The notes under the pieces were generated by a model. It ran no database searches and was not told the origin of the DNA. It saw nothing but the letters and a program-made list of their open reading frames with translations. The translations under genes and the position numbers were made by a program. Of a DNA stretch of 64,000 nucleotides, positions 26,324 to 34,771 are shown one piece after another (the first letter of the stretch is position 1; every line of letters starts with the position of its first letter). Origin of the DNA: Paenibacillus physcomitrellae (GTDB lineage: Bacteria; Bacillota; Bacilli; Paenibacillales; Paenibacillaceae); assembly GCF_002240225.1 (NCBI RefSeq), contig NZ_CP022584.1, forward strand, positions 4,058,094 to 4,122,093. The letters run 5' to 3'.

Positions 26324-26354
26324 AAGGGGGCGGACAACAGCGCCCTCTTTTTTT
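26324..26354 (+). terminator. Intrinsic terminator in the hflX leader (probable attenuator)
   Basis: Stem of nine pairs, AAGGGGGCG (26324-26332) with CGCCCTCTT (26341-26349, one G-U), eight-base loop, then T7 to 26354. The right arm CGCCCTC can also pair with GAGGGCG at 26389-26395, which is followed by GTTTTT. The arms thus allow two exclusive hairpins. An antiterminator involving the leader ORF could not be resolved by eye. Confidence 0.7.
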
Positions 26355-26445
26355 GTGCGCCTGGACGCTAGTAGAAGCGGGGAGGCTGGAGGGCGGTTTT
26401 TGCTGCACCGGCCTTTAACCTTTTTCGGATAGGACATTCCGGGCT

Positions 26446-26512
26446 CTGATATTCAGAATCAGGGTTCAGAATCAGGATTCGAATTCAGGATTCAGGATTC
26501 AGGATATTCAGG
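26446..26512. repeat. Tandem repeat based on ATTCAGG
   Basis: Starts with TTCAGAATCAGG-type units of 12-13 bases and continues as 7-base units (GGATTCA) to about 26512, between the leader terminator and hflX. No coding potential. Confidence 0.75.
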
Positions 26513-26634
26513 CCGGGTACAATAAAATCAGATTTTTCCGTTCGTATCCATCCGCCGTCCCGGGCAGGGACCAGGGACCAGGCGACAGCCTGCGGAGAAG
26601 GAACAGACGTGCATACAGCGGGAAATAGAAGCCG

Positions 26635-26680
26635 CCTGAACCTTAAACAGGGTGGGTTGCCCTTATTGGAGAGGTTCAGA
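26635..26680 (+). promoter_or_regulatory. Hairpin just before the hflX ribosome binding site
   Basis: CTGAACCT pairs with AGGTTCAG across about 28 bases that contain a further GGG...CCC stem. It ends a few bases before the ribosome site GGAGGT (26688-26692). Could influence translation or RNA stability. Confidence 0.35.
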
Positions 26681-26702
26681 TCAAACGGAGGTAGATGAAT
26701 AG

Positions 26703-27965
26703 ATGATGGACATTCAAGAGCAGAAAGCGGTTTTGGTTGGTGTAAATTTGAACAATCAGCCGGACTTCGAATATTCCATGGAGGAACTGGCGAATCTGGC
26801 CGCTGCCTGTGACGTGGAAGTCGTTGCCGAGCTGACCCAGAACATGGAGAAGATCAATAAATCGCATTATATCGGTACGGGAAAAGTGGAAGAGGTCCGC
26901 GAGCTGTACAGCAAGCTCGAAGCCAATCTGGTCATCTTTAATGACGAGCTGTCCCCCTCGCAGATCCGCAACCTGGAGAGCGATCTGGACTGCAAGGTCA
27001 TTGACCGGACCATTTTGATCCTGGACATCTTTGAGCAGCGGGCCAAAACGCGCGAAGCCCAGCTTCAAGTCGAGGTAGCCCAGCTGCAGTACATGCTGCC
27101 GCGCCTGATTGGCCTGCGCGAATCGCTGGGCCGCCAAAGCGGCGGCGTCGGCACCAAGAACAGAGGCGCCGGGGAAACCCGGCTGGAGCTGGACCGCCGG
27201 CGGATCGAAGAGAAGATCAGCGCTTTGTCCAAGGAGCTTGAAGTGGTGGTCGCCCAGCGGCAAATCCAGCGCAAGCAGCGGAGGAAAAATGAAGTTCCGG
27301 TCGTCGCTTTGGTCGGCTATACGAATGCTGGCAAATCGACGGTTATGAACGCGCTGCTGGAGGTGTTTGGCGGTGGAGAAGGCAAGCAGGTCTTCGAGAA
27401 AAACATGCTGTTCGCCACGCTGGAAACGTCCGTCCGCAGCATTGAGCTGCCGGACAACAAATCGTTCCTGCTTACGGATACAGTCGGGTTTGTCAGCAAG
27501 CTGCCCCACCATCTGATCAAAGCGTTCCGCTCGACCCTCGAAGAGGTGGCGGAAGCCGACCTGCTGGTTCATGTGGTGGATTACGCCAATCCGAAATACG
27601 AGCAGCTGATCCAGATCACTGAGCATACGCTCAAGGAGATCGGGGTTAAGGACATCCCGACGATTATGGCCTACAACAAAGGTGATCTGGCTGGCGTTGA
27701 GATTCCGAGAGTCGAAGACGCGGCGATTTATATGGCCGCCAAACCGAGAACCGGCGTTGTCGAATTAGTTGACCTGATCAAGCAGCAAGTTTTCAAGGAT
27801 TATGTAACCTGCGAAATGCTGATTCCTTATGATCAGGGGGCTGTCGTTTCTTATTTCAATGAGCATGCCAATGTGCTGGAGACGGAATATGAGAACGAAG
27901 GAACCCGGCTGAGACTGGAGTGCAAAACGAAGGATCTGGAGAAATACAAGCAGTTCGTGCTGTAG
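26703..27965 (+). CDS. hflX: GTPase HflX, ribosome-splitting factor
   Basis: 420-residue HflX. The N-terminal HflX domain (about 1-195) includes the SHYIGTGKVEE and GGVGTKNRGAGETRLELDRR motifs and a helical linker; the G domain starts with Walker A GYTNAGKST (205-213), then DTVGFVSKLPHHLIKAF and AYNKGD. The C-terminal domain is complete. HflX binds the ribosomal E site region and splits stalled or damaged 70S ribosomes after heat or antibiotic stress; HflX-type proteins in Listeria and mycobacteria contribute to macrolide-lincosamide resistance. GGAGG lies ten bases before ATG 26703. The long leader with a drug-type leader peptide and terminator suggests induction by ribosome-targeting antibiotics. 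Confidence 0.94.
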   Translation: MMDIQEQKAVLVGVNLNNQPDFEYSMEELANLAAACDVEVVAELTQNMEKINKSHYIGTGKVEEVRELYSKLEANLVIFNDELSPSQIRNLESDLDCKVIDRTILILDIFEQRAKTREAQLQVEVAQLQYMLPRLIGLRESLGRQSGGVGTKNRGAGETRLELDRRRIEEKISALSKELEVVVAQRQIQRKQRRKNEVPVVALVGYTNAGKSTVMNALLEVFGGGEGKQVFEKNMLFATLETSVRSIELPDNKSFLLTDTVGFVSKLPHHLIKAFRSTLEEVAEADLLVHVVDYANPKYEQLIQITEHTLKEIGVKDIPTIMAYNKGDLAGVEIPRVEDAAIYMAAKPRTGVVELVDLIKQQVFKDYVTCEMLIPYDQGAVVSYFNEHANVLETEYENEGTRLRLECKTKDLEKYKQFVL

Positions 27966-28013
27966 CCCGGAACTCTAAAAGCTAAGCTCTAAACTGGATA
28001 AATGCATGAATTC

Positions 28014-28072
28014 ACGGTCCCTTACAGGACGGTTCCTTACAGAATCGTTCCCTAAAGGGACCGTATTTTTTA
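28014..28072 (+). terminator. Intrinsic terminator after hflX
   Basis: ACGGTCCCTTA pairs with TAAAGGGACCGT (one bulge), followed by ATTTTTT. Confidence 0.75.
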
Positions 28073-28202
28073 GTAAAGCACATTTCTCAAAAAATCTTGC
28101 CTGGATTGGAACATTCTGGTATGATCGAAGCCTTCTCACAAAATTGCCCTTGTCTGAAGTAGACGGATCAGCCGTCACTCACACTTATCGGAGGTGCTCC
28201 AC

Positions 28203-28979
28203 ATGCTTTATTTCACTTTGGCTTCCAAAGCCTACGCCCGCAATTTGCAGTTCAGGGGCGCGCATCTGTTTCACAACATCGCTAGCGCCGCGTTTGGGTT
28301 CTTGTACGCCAGCCTTTGGATCGGTCTGGGACAGGATCACAGCTTAGGCGAATACGGTGTGAAGGGAATGGTGGCCTACATTGCCTTTAATCAGGCCGCC
28401 TTATGGATTACAACTTTTACCTCAAACGGGCTTGGGATTCCCCAGTCGGTCAGGACAGGCCAGATCTCGCTGGATCTGATGAGGCCGATCCATTTATTCA
28501 GCCACCTGATGGCCCGGGAATGGGGGCAGCTTGCCTACCAGTTTGTTTACAAATCCCTCCCTATCTTTATTCTCTATTTCTTCCTGTTCCATTTGGAGCT
28601 GCCGCGAACGTTGTCCGGCGTACTTTCATGCCTGCTGGGCCTTCTGGGAGCTTCCTATATGTCGATCTGCATCAACTATTTAATAGGCGTTACTGCGCTC
28701 TGGACGACAGAATCGAATTGGCTGTATTGGGGCAATTACAGTCTGAGCAATCTGTTGTCCGGCTTTTTTGTGCCGCTGGAATGGCTCCCGGATTGGTTGG
28801 CCCGGCTTGCCTGGTTGTCCCCTTATCCTTATCTGCTGTATGTTCCTTCGCGATTATTTCTGGGATTAGGCGCCGGTTCATTGCTTTGGGGAACCCTGTT
28901 TTGGTGTCTGCTGCTGACCATCCTCTGCCTGTTGGTTACCAGACTGCTGCGGCAAAAGGTGGAGGTGCAGGGCGGATGA
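28203..28979 (+). CDS. ABC-2 family permease, first subunit
   Basis: 258-residue hydrophobic protein with six predicted membrane segments, of the ABC-2 permease type found as paired genes beside a DrrA-like ATPase. Start ATG 28203 has GGAGG eight bases upstream. It overlaps the next permease gene by four bases (ATGA), and the ATPase gene follows. The complex is an exporter or a membrane-lipid/daunorubicin-type transporter by family; the substrate is unknown. Confidence 0.85.
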   Translation: MLYFTLASKAYARNLQFRGAHLFHNIASAAFGFLYASLWIGLGQDHSLGEYGVKGMVAYIAFNQAALWITTFTSNGLGIPQSVRTGQISLDLMRPIHLFSHLMAREWGQLAYQFVYKSLPIFILYFFLFHLELPRTLSGVLSCLLGLLGASYMSICINYLIGVTALWTTESNWLYWGNYSLSNLLSGFFVPLEWLPDWLARLAWLSPYPYLLYVPSRLFLGLGAGSLLWGTLFWCLLLTILCLLVTRLLRQKVEVQGG

Positions 28980-29776
28980 GAAGCGAGTCCTGGCTGTCTA
29001 TTTATAAGCTGCTGATTCTGACAACGCTGCGGAGCCGGATGCAGTATAAATTCAACTTCGTATTTGGTTCGCTGATGGCGGCAATCGTCCAGATTAATGA
29101 ATTCCTGATGGTCGCTATCGTGCTGTATAAGTTTGGGGAAATTAAGGGCTGGTCGCTTTATGAAATCGGCTATTTGTATGCCGTGTTGACCTTGGCGAGA
29201 ACGCTTTACCGCACCTTGGGAGATGAAGTGCATCATTTGGAAAAATATTTGGTGAGCGGGGACCTTGACGGCGTGCTGATCCGGCCGCTGCCTGTCCTCT
29301 TGGCCTTAATGCCGCAAGGCTTCCGCTTGATGATCGGTGAAGTGCTGCAGGGCGGCTTTGTCCTGGTCTTGGCGTTCATCGGTTTGCTGCGCAGCGGGCA
29401 GATAGGCTGGACGGCCATCCCTTTGACAATGTTTATTATCGTGGCTGGAGCGGGGATTTTGTTTGCCATTGGACTTGCGACGGCGACGATGGGCTTCTGG
29501 ACGACACGGATTTCCGAGCTGCAAAATCTGACGGAAGATGCGGCGAGAGCCGCCGCGCAATATCCGCTGACGCTTTATCCGAAGTGGCTGTCCGGCCTCC
29601 TGCTGACCGTAATTCCGGTTGGCTTGGTCAACTACATACCTTCCCTTTATATTCTGCGGGGAGAATTAGGTCTATGGGCCGTTGGCCTGACGGGTTTGGG
29701 AGCGGTGTTTTTTTTGCTGCTGAGCCTGTGGTTCTGGCGGTTTGGGCTGACCAAATATCAAAGCACTGGAAGCTGA
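28976..29776 (+). CDS. ABC-2 family permease, second subunit
   Basis: 266-residue membrane protein with about six helices, start at ATG 28976 overlapping the upstream stop codon, ribosome site GGAGG at 28961. N-terminal amphipathic helix WLSIYKLLILTTLRSRMQYKFNF leads to the first membrane span. The frame is open far upstream but only as an overlap of the first permease gene. Forms the membrane pore with the preceding protein. Confidence 0.85.
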   Translation: MRSESWLSIYKLLILTTLRSRMQYKFNFVFGSLMAAIVQINEFLMVAIVLYKFGEIKGWSLYEIGYLYAVLTLARTLYRTLGDEVHHLEKYLVSGDLDGVLIRPLPVLLALMPQGFRLMIGEVLQGGFVLVLAFIGLLRSGQIGWTAIPLTMFIIVAGAGILFAIGLATATMGFWTTRISELQNLTEDAARAAAQYPLTLYPKWLSGLLLTVIPVGLVNYIPSLYILRGELGLWAVGLTGLGAVFFLLLSLWFWRFGLTKYQSTGS

Positions 29777-29789
29777 CGGCAGCACATGT

Positions 29790-29799
29790 CCCCCCCCCG
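29790..29799. repeat. C10 homopolymer
   Basis: Ten consecutive C in the 118-base spacer between the second permease and the ATPase gene. Such tracts are prone to slippage. Confidence 0.9.
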
Positions 29800-29894
29800 G
29801 GCGGTCGAAAGACAAAAGGGCGGAGAAGGGCCGGGGGACAACGCGAACCATAATAAACAATCCTAATAAAGGTATCCGTGAAGGAGGAGGAAAC

Positions 29895-30875
29895 ATGCGC
29901 ATAGAAGCCAGACATTTAAACAAACAGTTCAAAACCCCGGTGGTGCGGGAAGGACGATTTGCCGGACTGCGGTCTTTGTTCGCCCGGGATTACCGAATTA
30001 AAGAAGCCGTCAAGGATATCAGCTTCAACATTGAATCCGGCGAATTTGTCGGTTATATCGGCCCTAATGGTGCCGGCAAATCAACAACAATCAAAATGCT
30101 GACCGGCATCCTGCACCCTACAGGCGGGGAGGTGCTGCTGGGCGGAATCAACCCGCACCGGGAACGGAAAAGGGCCGTCCGGCGGCTCGGAGTTGTGTTC
30201 GGACAGCGCAGCCAGCTGTGGTGGGACCTTCCGGTCAAGGATTCCTATGATATTCTCGCCAAAATGTACGGCGTAGACGAGGCGCTCAAGCAAAGCCGGC
30301 TGGCACAGTTTGCAGCATTGCTGGACCTTGAGGAATTCTGGCTGACTCCGGTCCGCAAGCTGTCGCTGGGACAGCGGATGCGGGCCGATTTGGCCGCTGC
30401 GCTGCTTCACGATCCGGATCTGCTGTTCCTGGACGAGCCGACGATCGGGCTGGACGTCAATGCCAAACGTGAAATCCGCCAGTTTCTGAAGATGCTGAAT
30501 GCCGATTTCGGCAAAACGGTTCTGCTGACCACTCACGATATGGACGACATCGAGCAGCTGTGCAGCCGGGTCATGGTGATCGGGAATGGGGAACTGTCGT
30601 TTGACGGCACGGTCCAGTCCCTGCGGGATACGATCGGCCTGCCGACGAGATTCAGAGTCACTTATCGCGGTGAAGTGAACATTCCTGCGATTCCTGCGCT
30701 GGACCATGCCAGACTGGCTGTCACCTTACAGGAAGGCAGCGTCATCACCGTTGAAGCCAACCGGAAAACCATCAACACGATGGAGGTGCTTCGCGAGCTG
30801 GGCAGCTGGGGAGAAATCGAAGACGTAGAGATGGCAGAACCCGATTTCGAGGAAGTCATTCACCGGGTTTATTAG
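29895..30875 (+). CDS. ABC-2 type transporter, ATP-binding protein
   Basis: 326-residue DrrA/CcmA-like ABC ATPase: Walker A GPNGAGKST, Q-loop VVFGQRSQLWWDLP, signature LSLGQRMRADLAAAL, Walker B DLLFLDEPTIGLD, H-loop LLTTHDMDDIEQ. A C-terminal extension of about 80 residues (from VQSLRDTIGLP) is typical of ATPases that pair with this permease class. AAGGAGGAGG precedes the ATG. It completes a three-gene exporter, permease-permease-ATPase, without an evident regulator. Confidence 0.9.
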   Translation: MRIEARHLNKQFKTPVVREGRFAGLRSLFARDYRIKEAVKDISFNIESGEFVGYIGPNGAGKSTTIKMLTGILHPTGGEVLLGGINPHRERKRAVRRLGVVFGQRSQLWWDLPVKDSYDILAKMYGVDEALKQSRLAQFAALLDLEEFWLTPVRKLSLGQRMRADLAAALLHDPDLLFLDEPTIGLDVNAKREIRQFLKMLNADFGKTVLLTTHDMDDIEQLCSRVMVIGNGELSFDGTVQSLRDTIGLPTRFRVTYRGEVNIPAIPALDHARLAVTLQEGSVITVEANRKTINTMEVLRELGSWGEIEDVEMAEPDFEEVIHRVY

Positions 30876-30988
30876 GGATTATTCGGAAATGAGCTAAACC
30901 ATAAATAAACGGGTAGAAAAATCCAATATATGGTAGTATGAATGCAGGCTTAAGGGTGAAATGAATCGTTTTATTGAGGAGTGGTAAA

Positions 30989-31618
30989 TTGAGGCGTGCA
31001 GGAGTAGTTTTATTAGTGCTAGCAGGAATGTCCTTAGTGTCAGCCTGCAGCAATGACGACACAGACAGGGTCATGATGTCCGAACCCCTCGTGGAAGCCC
31101 AAGACAAAGACCAAGTGAAAAAGGCTCTCAATGAGCATATAAACTCGAACCCTGGTGAGAAATACGTTGAAAGGTTCTCTTATCTGAAACAGCTGTCTTT
31201 AGAGAAGCAGGAGGCTTTTGCTCGATTTAAATCGGAGAGGAACCTGCAAGAACTTTACGAGTTCACTCCTGAAGATATGGTGCTGGTTTATCTTTATTGT
31301 CTATCAATAGGCGACCCGGACTTAATATATGAGATTACTTTTAATGGGGGGCAACTTCCTGACCGAGATCAATTTCGGAAAGATTACTTCGAGTATGTAA
31401 TGAATTATGATTCTGAAACAGCCATGCATTACAGGTATTATGATTCTATAAAAGTGGATGAGAGTACGGCCAAGGAAAAGCAAGTAACTGTACTTATAAC
31501 GGTTAGTATTGAAACAACGACCCATACTATGGCTTTAGGACTGCAACGGGAAGATCAGGTATGGAAATTGGATATCTATCCTTTGATACAAGATTATATA
31601 AATAAAGCAAGCAAGTAA
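30989..31618 (+). CDS. Hypothetical lipoprotein
   Basis: About 209 residues. The best start is TTG 30989, with GAGGAG seven bases upstream; a TTG at 30974 is possible. The signal is followed by a lipobox (AGMSLVSAC), so the mature protein is lipid-anchored outside the membrane. The rest is charged, with no recognised domain; the C-terminal part (VTVLITVSIETTTHTMALGLQREDQVWKLDIYPL) resembles an NTF2-like or DUF4878-like beta sheet. The gene is clearly richer in AT than its neighbours, which may mean recent acquisition. Confidence 0.7.
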   Translation: MRRAGVVLLVLAGMSLVSACSNDDTDRVMMSEPLVEAQDKDQVKKALNEHINSNPGEKYVERFSYLKQLSLEKQEAFARFKSERNLQELYEFTPEDMVLVYLYCLSIGDPDLIYEITFNGGQLPDRDQFRKDYFEYVMNYDSETAMHYRYYDSIKVDESTAKEKQVTVLITVSIETTTHTMALGLQREDQVWKLDIYPLIQDYINKASK

Positions 31619-31775
31619 AAACAAAACCCAATAGGTTACTCAGGTATAATCAATATTAGAATTTAACATAGCCAAGCATTCAACAATCGAGACTAAATAA
31701 GCCTCCCGCCTTGCCCGGTTCTCCCGGTTTGTTTATAGTAGAGGGAAGATGAGTGAACAGAACAGGAGAGTCGAT

Positions 31776-32228
31776 ATGAACGAGAAAGCATTATCCCCGC
31801 TTGTCAAAGCATTAAATATGGAGCAGCACGTCGAAGGCGGCTGGTTTAAGGAGCTGTGGAAGTCTTCCTTTGAAATCCCGCACGAAGTCCTGAAACCGAA
31901 ATACTCAGGCGCCCGCGCGGCGGCCAGCTCTATTTATTTCCTGCTGCATCCAGGCGAAACTTCGGCTTGGCATGTGGTGCTGTCTGACGAGCTGTGGCTG
32001 TATCACTCCGGCGGTCCGCTCGAGCTGACGCTGGGCGGAAGCGGAGACAGTCCGGAAGAGGGCGAGAAATTCATTCTGGGCATGGACATTGAAAATGGGC
32101 AAACCCCGCAGGCCCTTGTACCTGCAGGCGTCTGGCAGTCGGCCAGACCTTTGGGTGACGAGCCGGTATTTGTATCCTGCGTGGTAGCTCCGGGGTTCCA
32201 TTATGATGATTTCAGTCTGGAGAAATAG
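31776..32228 (+). CDS. Cupin family protein (DUF985/Cupin_5)
   Basis: About 150 residues from ATG 31776, which has AGGAG eight bases upstream; an ATG at 31749 would add nine. The single beta-barrel shows HVEGGWFKELW, SSIYFLLHPGETSAWHVVLSDELWLYHSG and VPAGVWQSARPLGDEPVFVSCVVAPGFHYDDFSL, which are the diagnostic blocks of the Cupin_5 family with possible metal-binding His residues. The function of the family is not established. Single-gene unit followed by two terminators. Confidence 0.87.
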   Translation: MNEKALSPLVKALNMEQHVEGGWFKELWKSSFEIPHEVLKPKYSGARAAASSIYFLLHPGETSAWHVVLSDELWLYHSGGPLELTLGGSGDSPEEGEKFILGMDIENGQTPQALVPAGVWQSARPLGDEPVFVSCVVAPGFHYDDFSLEK

Positions 32229-32258
32229 GGATAAAGTGTAAACTAAGACAAAGTGCAG

Positions 32259-32304
32259 ACATTGACAAAGACAAAGACAAAGACAAAGACAAAGACAAAG
32301 ATAA
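32259..32304. repeat. Tandem hexanucleotide repeat ACAAAG
   Basis: About seven copies of ACAAAG, ending in ATAAAG, in the spacer just after the cupin gene and directly before a terminator stem. Confidence 0.85.
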
Positions 32305-32305
32305 A

Positions 32306-32350
32306 GAAGAAGCCAACCTGATCCGATTCCGGATACGGCTGGCTTCTTTG
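32306..32350. terminator. Intrinsic terminator after the cupin gene
   Basis: AAGAAGCCA pairs with TGGCTTCTT, with an inner GATCCG/CGGATA-like stem; T-run short. Confidence 0.7.
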
Positions 32351-32354
32351 CTGC

Positions 32355-32392
32355 AGATCCTTTGAACTGAAACGTTCAAAGGATCTTTTTTT
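32355..32392. terminator. Second terminator between cupin and alpha-galactosidase genes
   Basis: Perfect 13-bp stem AGATCCTTTGAAC/GTTCAAAGGATCT, six-base loop, then T7. Lies between convergent genes. Confidence 0.8.
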
Positions 32393-32419
32393 CTGAATAA
32401 TAAGGCTGTTCTTGTTCCC

Positions 32420-34621
32420 TTACTGCTCGCCTACCTTCTCAAACCGCCAGAACAGGCTGACGAAGTCGCCCTCGAGCCGAGGGAGGGTGATCCCGTTATA
32501 CATCAGCTCATCCCCGCCGTAGACGCGGCCGGTGTCCAGGTGACGGTACAGATAGTTCGGGTTCAGGCCTTTGGTCCGCAGAATTTGGATCCGCTCGTTC
32601 GGCTGGGACAAGACGCGGAAGAAGGCGAGCACCGCTTCATCCTGCTGCTCGGACACAAACGTCCAGGCCGCTTCGTTGCCTTCAAACGGATTCAGGATCC
32701 GGTAAAACGTGCCGAACTGGATCAGCTCGCGGACTTCTTTATAAAGAGCGATCTGCTCCTTAACCGTTTGTTTCTCCTCTTCAGTCAGTTTGGTCAGATC
32801 GAGCTCATAGCCGAAGTTGCCGGACATGGCGACATGGCCGCGAATGTCAAGCGAAGTGATCCGCTTTACCTGATGATTAGGGACGGTCGAGACATGGGAA
32901 CCCATGGTGACAGCCGGATACACGAGACTGTTGCCATACTGGATCTTCAAGCGGCTGATCGCATCGGTGTTGTCGCTCATCCACGTCTGCGGCATGTAAT
33001 ACAGCATGCCCGGATCATAACGTCCGCCTCCGCTGGAGCAGCTTTCAAAGAGCACATCAGGGAAAGCGGTGGTGAGCTCCTCCATGACCCGGTATAAGCC
33101 CAGCATGTAGCGGTGAGCCGTCTCCCGCTGACGTTCCGGCGGAAGCCCGGCCGAGCCCACTTCGCTCATATGCCGGTTCATGTCCCATTTCACATAGCTG
33201 ATCGGCGCTGAGGCCAGAATGCTGCCAACCGCCTGGATGATGTAATCGCAGACCTCCGGTCGCGCCAAATCCAGCACCAGCTGATTCCGGCTTTCAGAGC
33301 GGGCACGTCCCGGCACGTGAATACACCAGTCCGGATGGCTGCGGTACAGATCGCTGTCCGGGGACACCATTTCCGGTTCAAACCAAAGGCCGAACTGCAT
33401 GCCCATATCCGTAATGCGGCGGGCCAGACCATCCAGGCCTTCGGGCAGCTTGCGCAGATCCGTCACCCAGTCGCCGAGCGAGCTGTGGTCGTCATCCCGC
33501 CGTCCGAACCAGCCGTCATCCAGCACAAACAATTCCATGCCGAGCTCGTGTCCGGCGGAAGCGATGGCGGTAATTTTGTCGGCGTCAAAATCAAAATACG
33601 TAGCTTCCCAGTTGTTGATCAGAATCGGCCGCACGGCGTCGCGGTGTTTGCCGCGGACCAGCCGACTTTGATACAGCTTGTTCAGAATACGCGACATTTC
33701 GCCAAGCCCTTCGCTGGCATAAACCATAACAACCTCAGGCGTCTGGAAGGAAGCCCCCGGCTCCAGCGCCCAGGAGAAATCAAACGGATTAATGCCGATC
33801 GATACCCGGGTTGTCTGGAACTGCTGGACTTCGGCCTGGGCAATAAAGTTGCCGCTGTAGACCAGGTTAAAGGCGTATACTTCGCCTGCATCTTCGTTGG
33901 TGTCCTTACGAAGCAAAGCGAGAAACGGGTTCTGCTGCGGGCTGCTAGCTCCGCGGCGGCTTTCGGCCGCCTGAATGCCGGACGTAAGCGGACGGCGGGC
34001 GATATTGCGTTCTTTCAAATGAGCACCGTAAAAAGTCAGCATGTCATATTCGTCATCACGGAAATCAACGCTGGCGCTGAGCGCCCGAAGCAGCTTCAGG
34101 TTCTGCTGCCCGTGATTCTCCAGACGGACGGAACGGGTTATAGCCCCTTGCGTGCTGTAGACGGTATAAAGGAGTGTCGCCTGCAGTCCGGTCAGCTGGT
34201 CTTCAAGCAGAAGCTCCAGCGTGTCCGCTTCGCTGTCAGACTCGACATAAGTGGCGGGAAGGCCCGGCAGGGACGGTTTGCCTGCATAGATCTTATGCGA
34301 AATATAACGCAGGTCGGTGACGGTGGAACCGTCCTCCTGACCGATCTGATAAGCGGGTGCGCCGAAATCCCCTGTACCGAACCCCGGATACTCCTGCGGC
34401 AGGGTGTCCAGCGAGATGTCGTGATCCTTCGGATCGACGTTTGGGGCGAACGCCCGGCCAACAAAAGCGAGCGGGCTGCTGTCCCGGTAAGCTTTGATTT
34501 TTTTGCCCCAATAAAGATGGGCTACGAATTCTCCTTTTACAATCTGCAGCACATAGCTGGAATTAGCGGACTGCAGGTGAAAGACGCGCTGCTCCGCATC
34601 AAAATGAATAGCCATATTCAC
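32420..34621 (-). CDS. Alpha-galactosidase, glycoside hydrolase family 36
   Basis: 733-residue GH36 enzyme that removes terminal alpha-1,6-galactose from melibiose, raffinose-type sugars or galactomannan. The N-terminal beta-sandwich is followed by the TIM barrel with ELFVLDDGWFGRRDDD, the nucleophile Asp in YVKWDMNRHMSE and the acid/base Asp in WMSDNTDAISRL; ESCSSGGGRYDPGML is another GH36 signature. No signal peptide, so intracellular. AGGAGG precedes the ATG. It is divergent from an AraC regulator gene across a 150-base region with a CRE-like sequence, which suggests galactoside induction and carbon catabolite control. Confidence 0.94.
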   Translation of the reverse strand: MNMAIHFDAEQRVFHLQSANSSYVLQIVKGEFVAHLYWGKKIKAYRDSSPLAFVGRAFAPNVDPKDHDISLDTLPQEYPGFGTGDFGAPAYQIGQEDGSTVTDLRYISHKIYAGKPSLPGLPATYVESDSEADTLELLLEDQLTGLQATLLYTVYSTQGAITRSVRLENHGQQNLKLLRALSASVDFRDDEYDMLTFYGAHLKERNIARRPLTSGIQAAESRRGASSPQQNPFLALLRKDTNEDAGEVYAFNLVYSGNFIAQAEVQQFQTTRVSIGINPFDFSWALEPGASFQTPEVVMVYASEGLGEMSRILNKLYQSRLVRGKHRDAVRPILINNWEATYFDFDADKITAIASAGHELGMELFVLDDGWFGRRDDDHSSLGDWVTDLRKLPEGLDGLARRITDMGMQFGLWFEPEMVSPDSDLYRSHPDWCIHVPGRARSESRNQLVLDLARPEVCDYIIQAVGSILASAPISYVKWDMNRHMSEVGSAGLPPERQRETAHRYMLGLYRVMEELTTAFPDVLFESCSSGGGRYDPGMLYYMPQTWMSDNTDAISRLKIQYGNSLVYPAVTMGSHVSTVPNHQVKRITSLDIRGHVAMSGNFGYELDLTKLTEEEKQTVKEQIALYKEVRELIQFGTFYRILNPFEGNEAAWTFVSEQQDEAVLAFFRVLSQPNERIQILRTKGLNPNYLYRHLDTGRVYGGDELMYNGITLPRLEGDFVSLFWRFEKVGEQ

Positions 34622-34699
34622 TTGTCCTCCTAATCTCGAAAAATAATTGCTTTACTTTCAGTCTGTTGTTCGCGGTATCGTAAATCCTAATTTATAAGC

Positions 34700-34705
34700 T
34701 ATAAT
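34700..34705 (+). promoter_or_regulatory. Candidate -10 element for the AraC-family gene
   Basis: Perfect TATAAT with no acceptable -35 at 16-18 bases, which would fit an activator-dependent promoter. About 65 bases before the AraC start. Confidence 0.35.
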
Positions 34706-34708
34706 CAG

Positions 34709-34723
34709 GATAAAGCGCTTCAA
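34709..34723. promoter_or_regulatory. CRE-like sequence between alpha-galactosidase and AraC genes
   Basis: Palindromic core AAAGCGCTT, as in CcpA binding sites, but the outer consensus positions match poorly. Placement in the divergent promoter region of a sugar hydrolase makes it plausible. Confidence 0.35.
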
Positions 34724-34771
34724 TTACGGGAACAAGAGTAAGATATTTTTGAAGAAAGGTAGAATATTGCT

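Noticed and set aside
26446..26512. CRISPR-like repeats
   Set aside because: Units are 7-13 bases with no unique spacers; it is a simple tandem repeat.
28403..28975. Upstream extension of the second ABC-2 permease
   Set aside because: It overlaps the first permease in another frame; ATG 28976 is coupled to the upstream stop codon and gives the normal length.
33317..34633. Plus-strand frame of 438 codons
   Set aside because: It is antisense to the alpha-galactosidase gene, which has full GH36 motifs.
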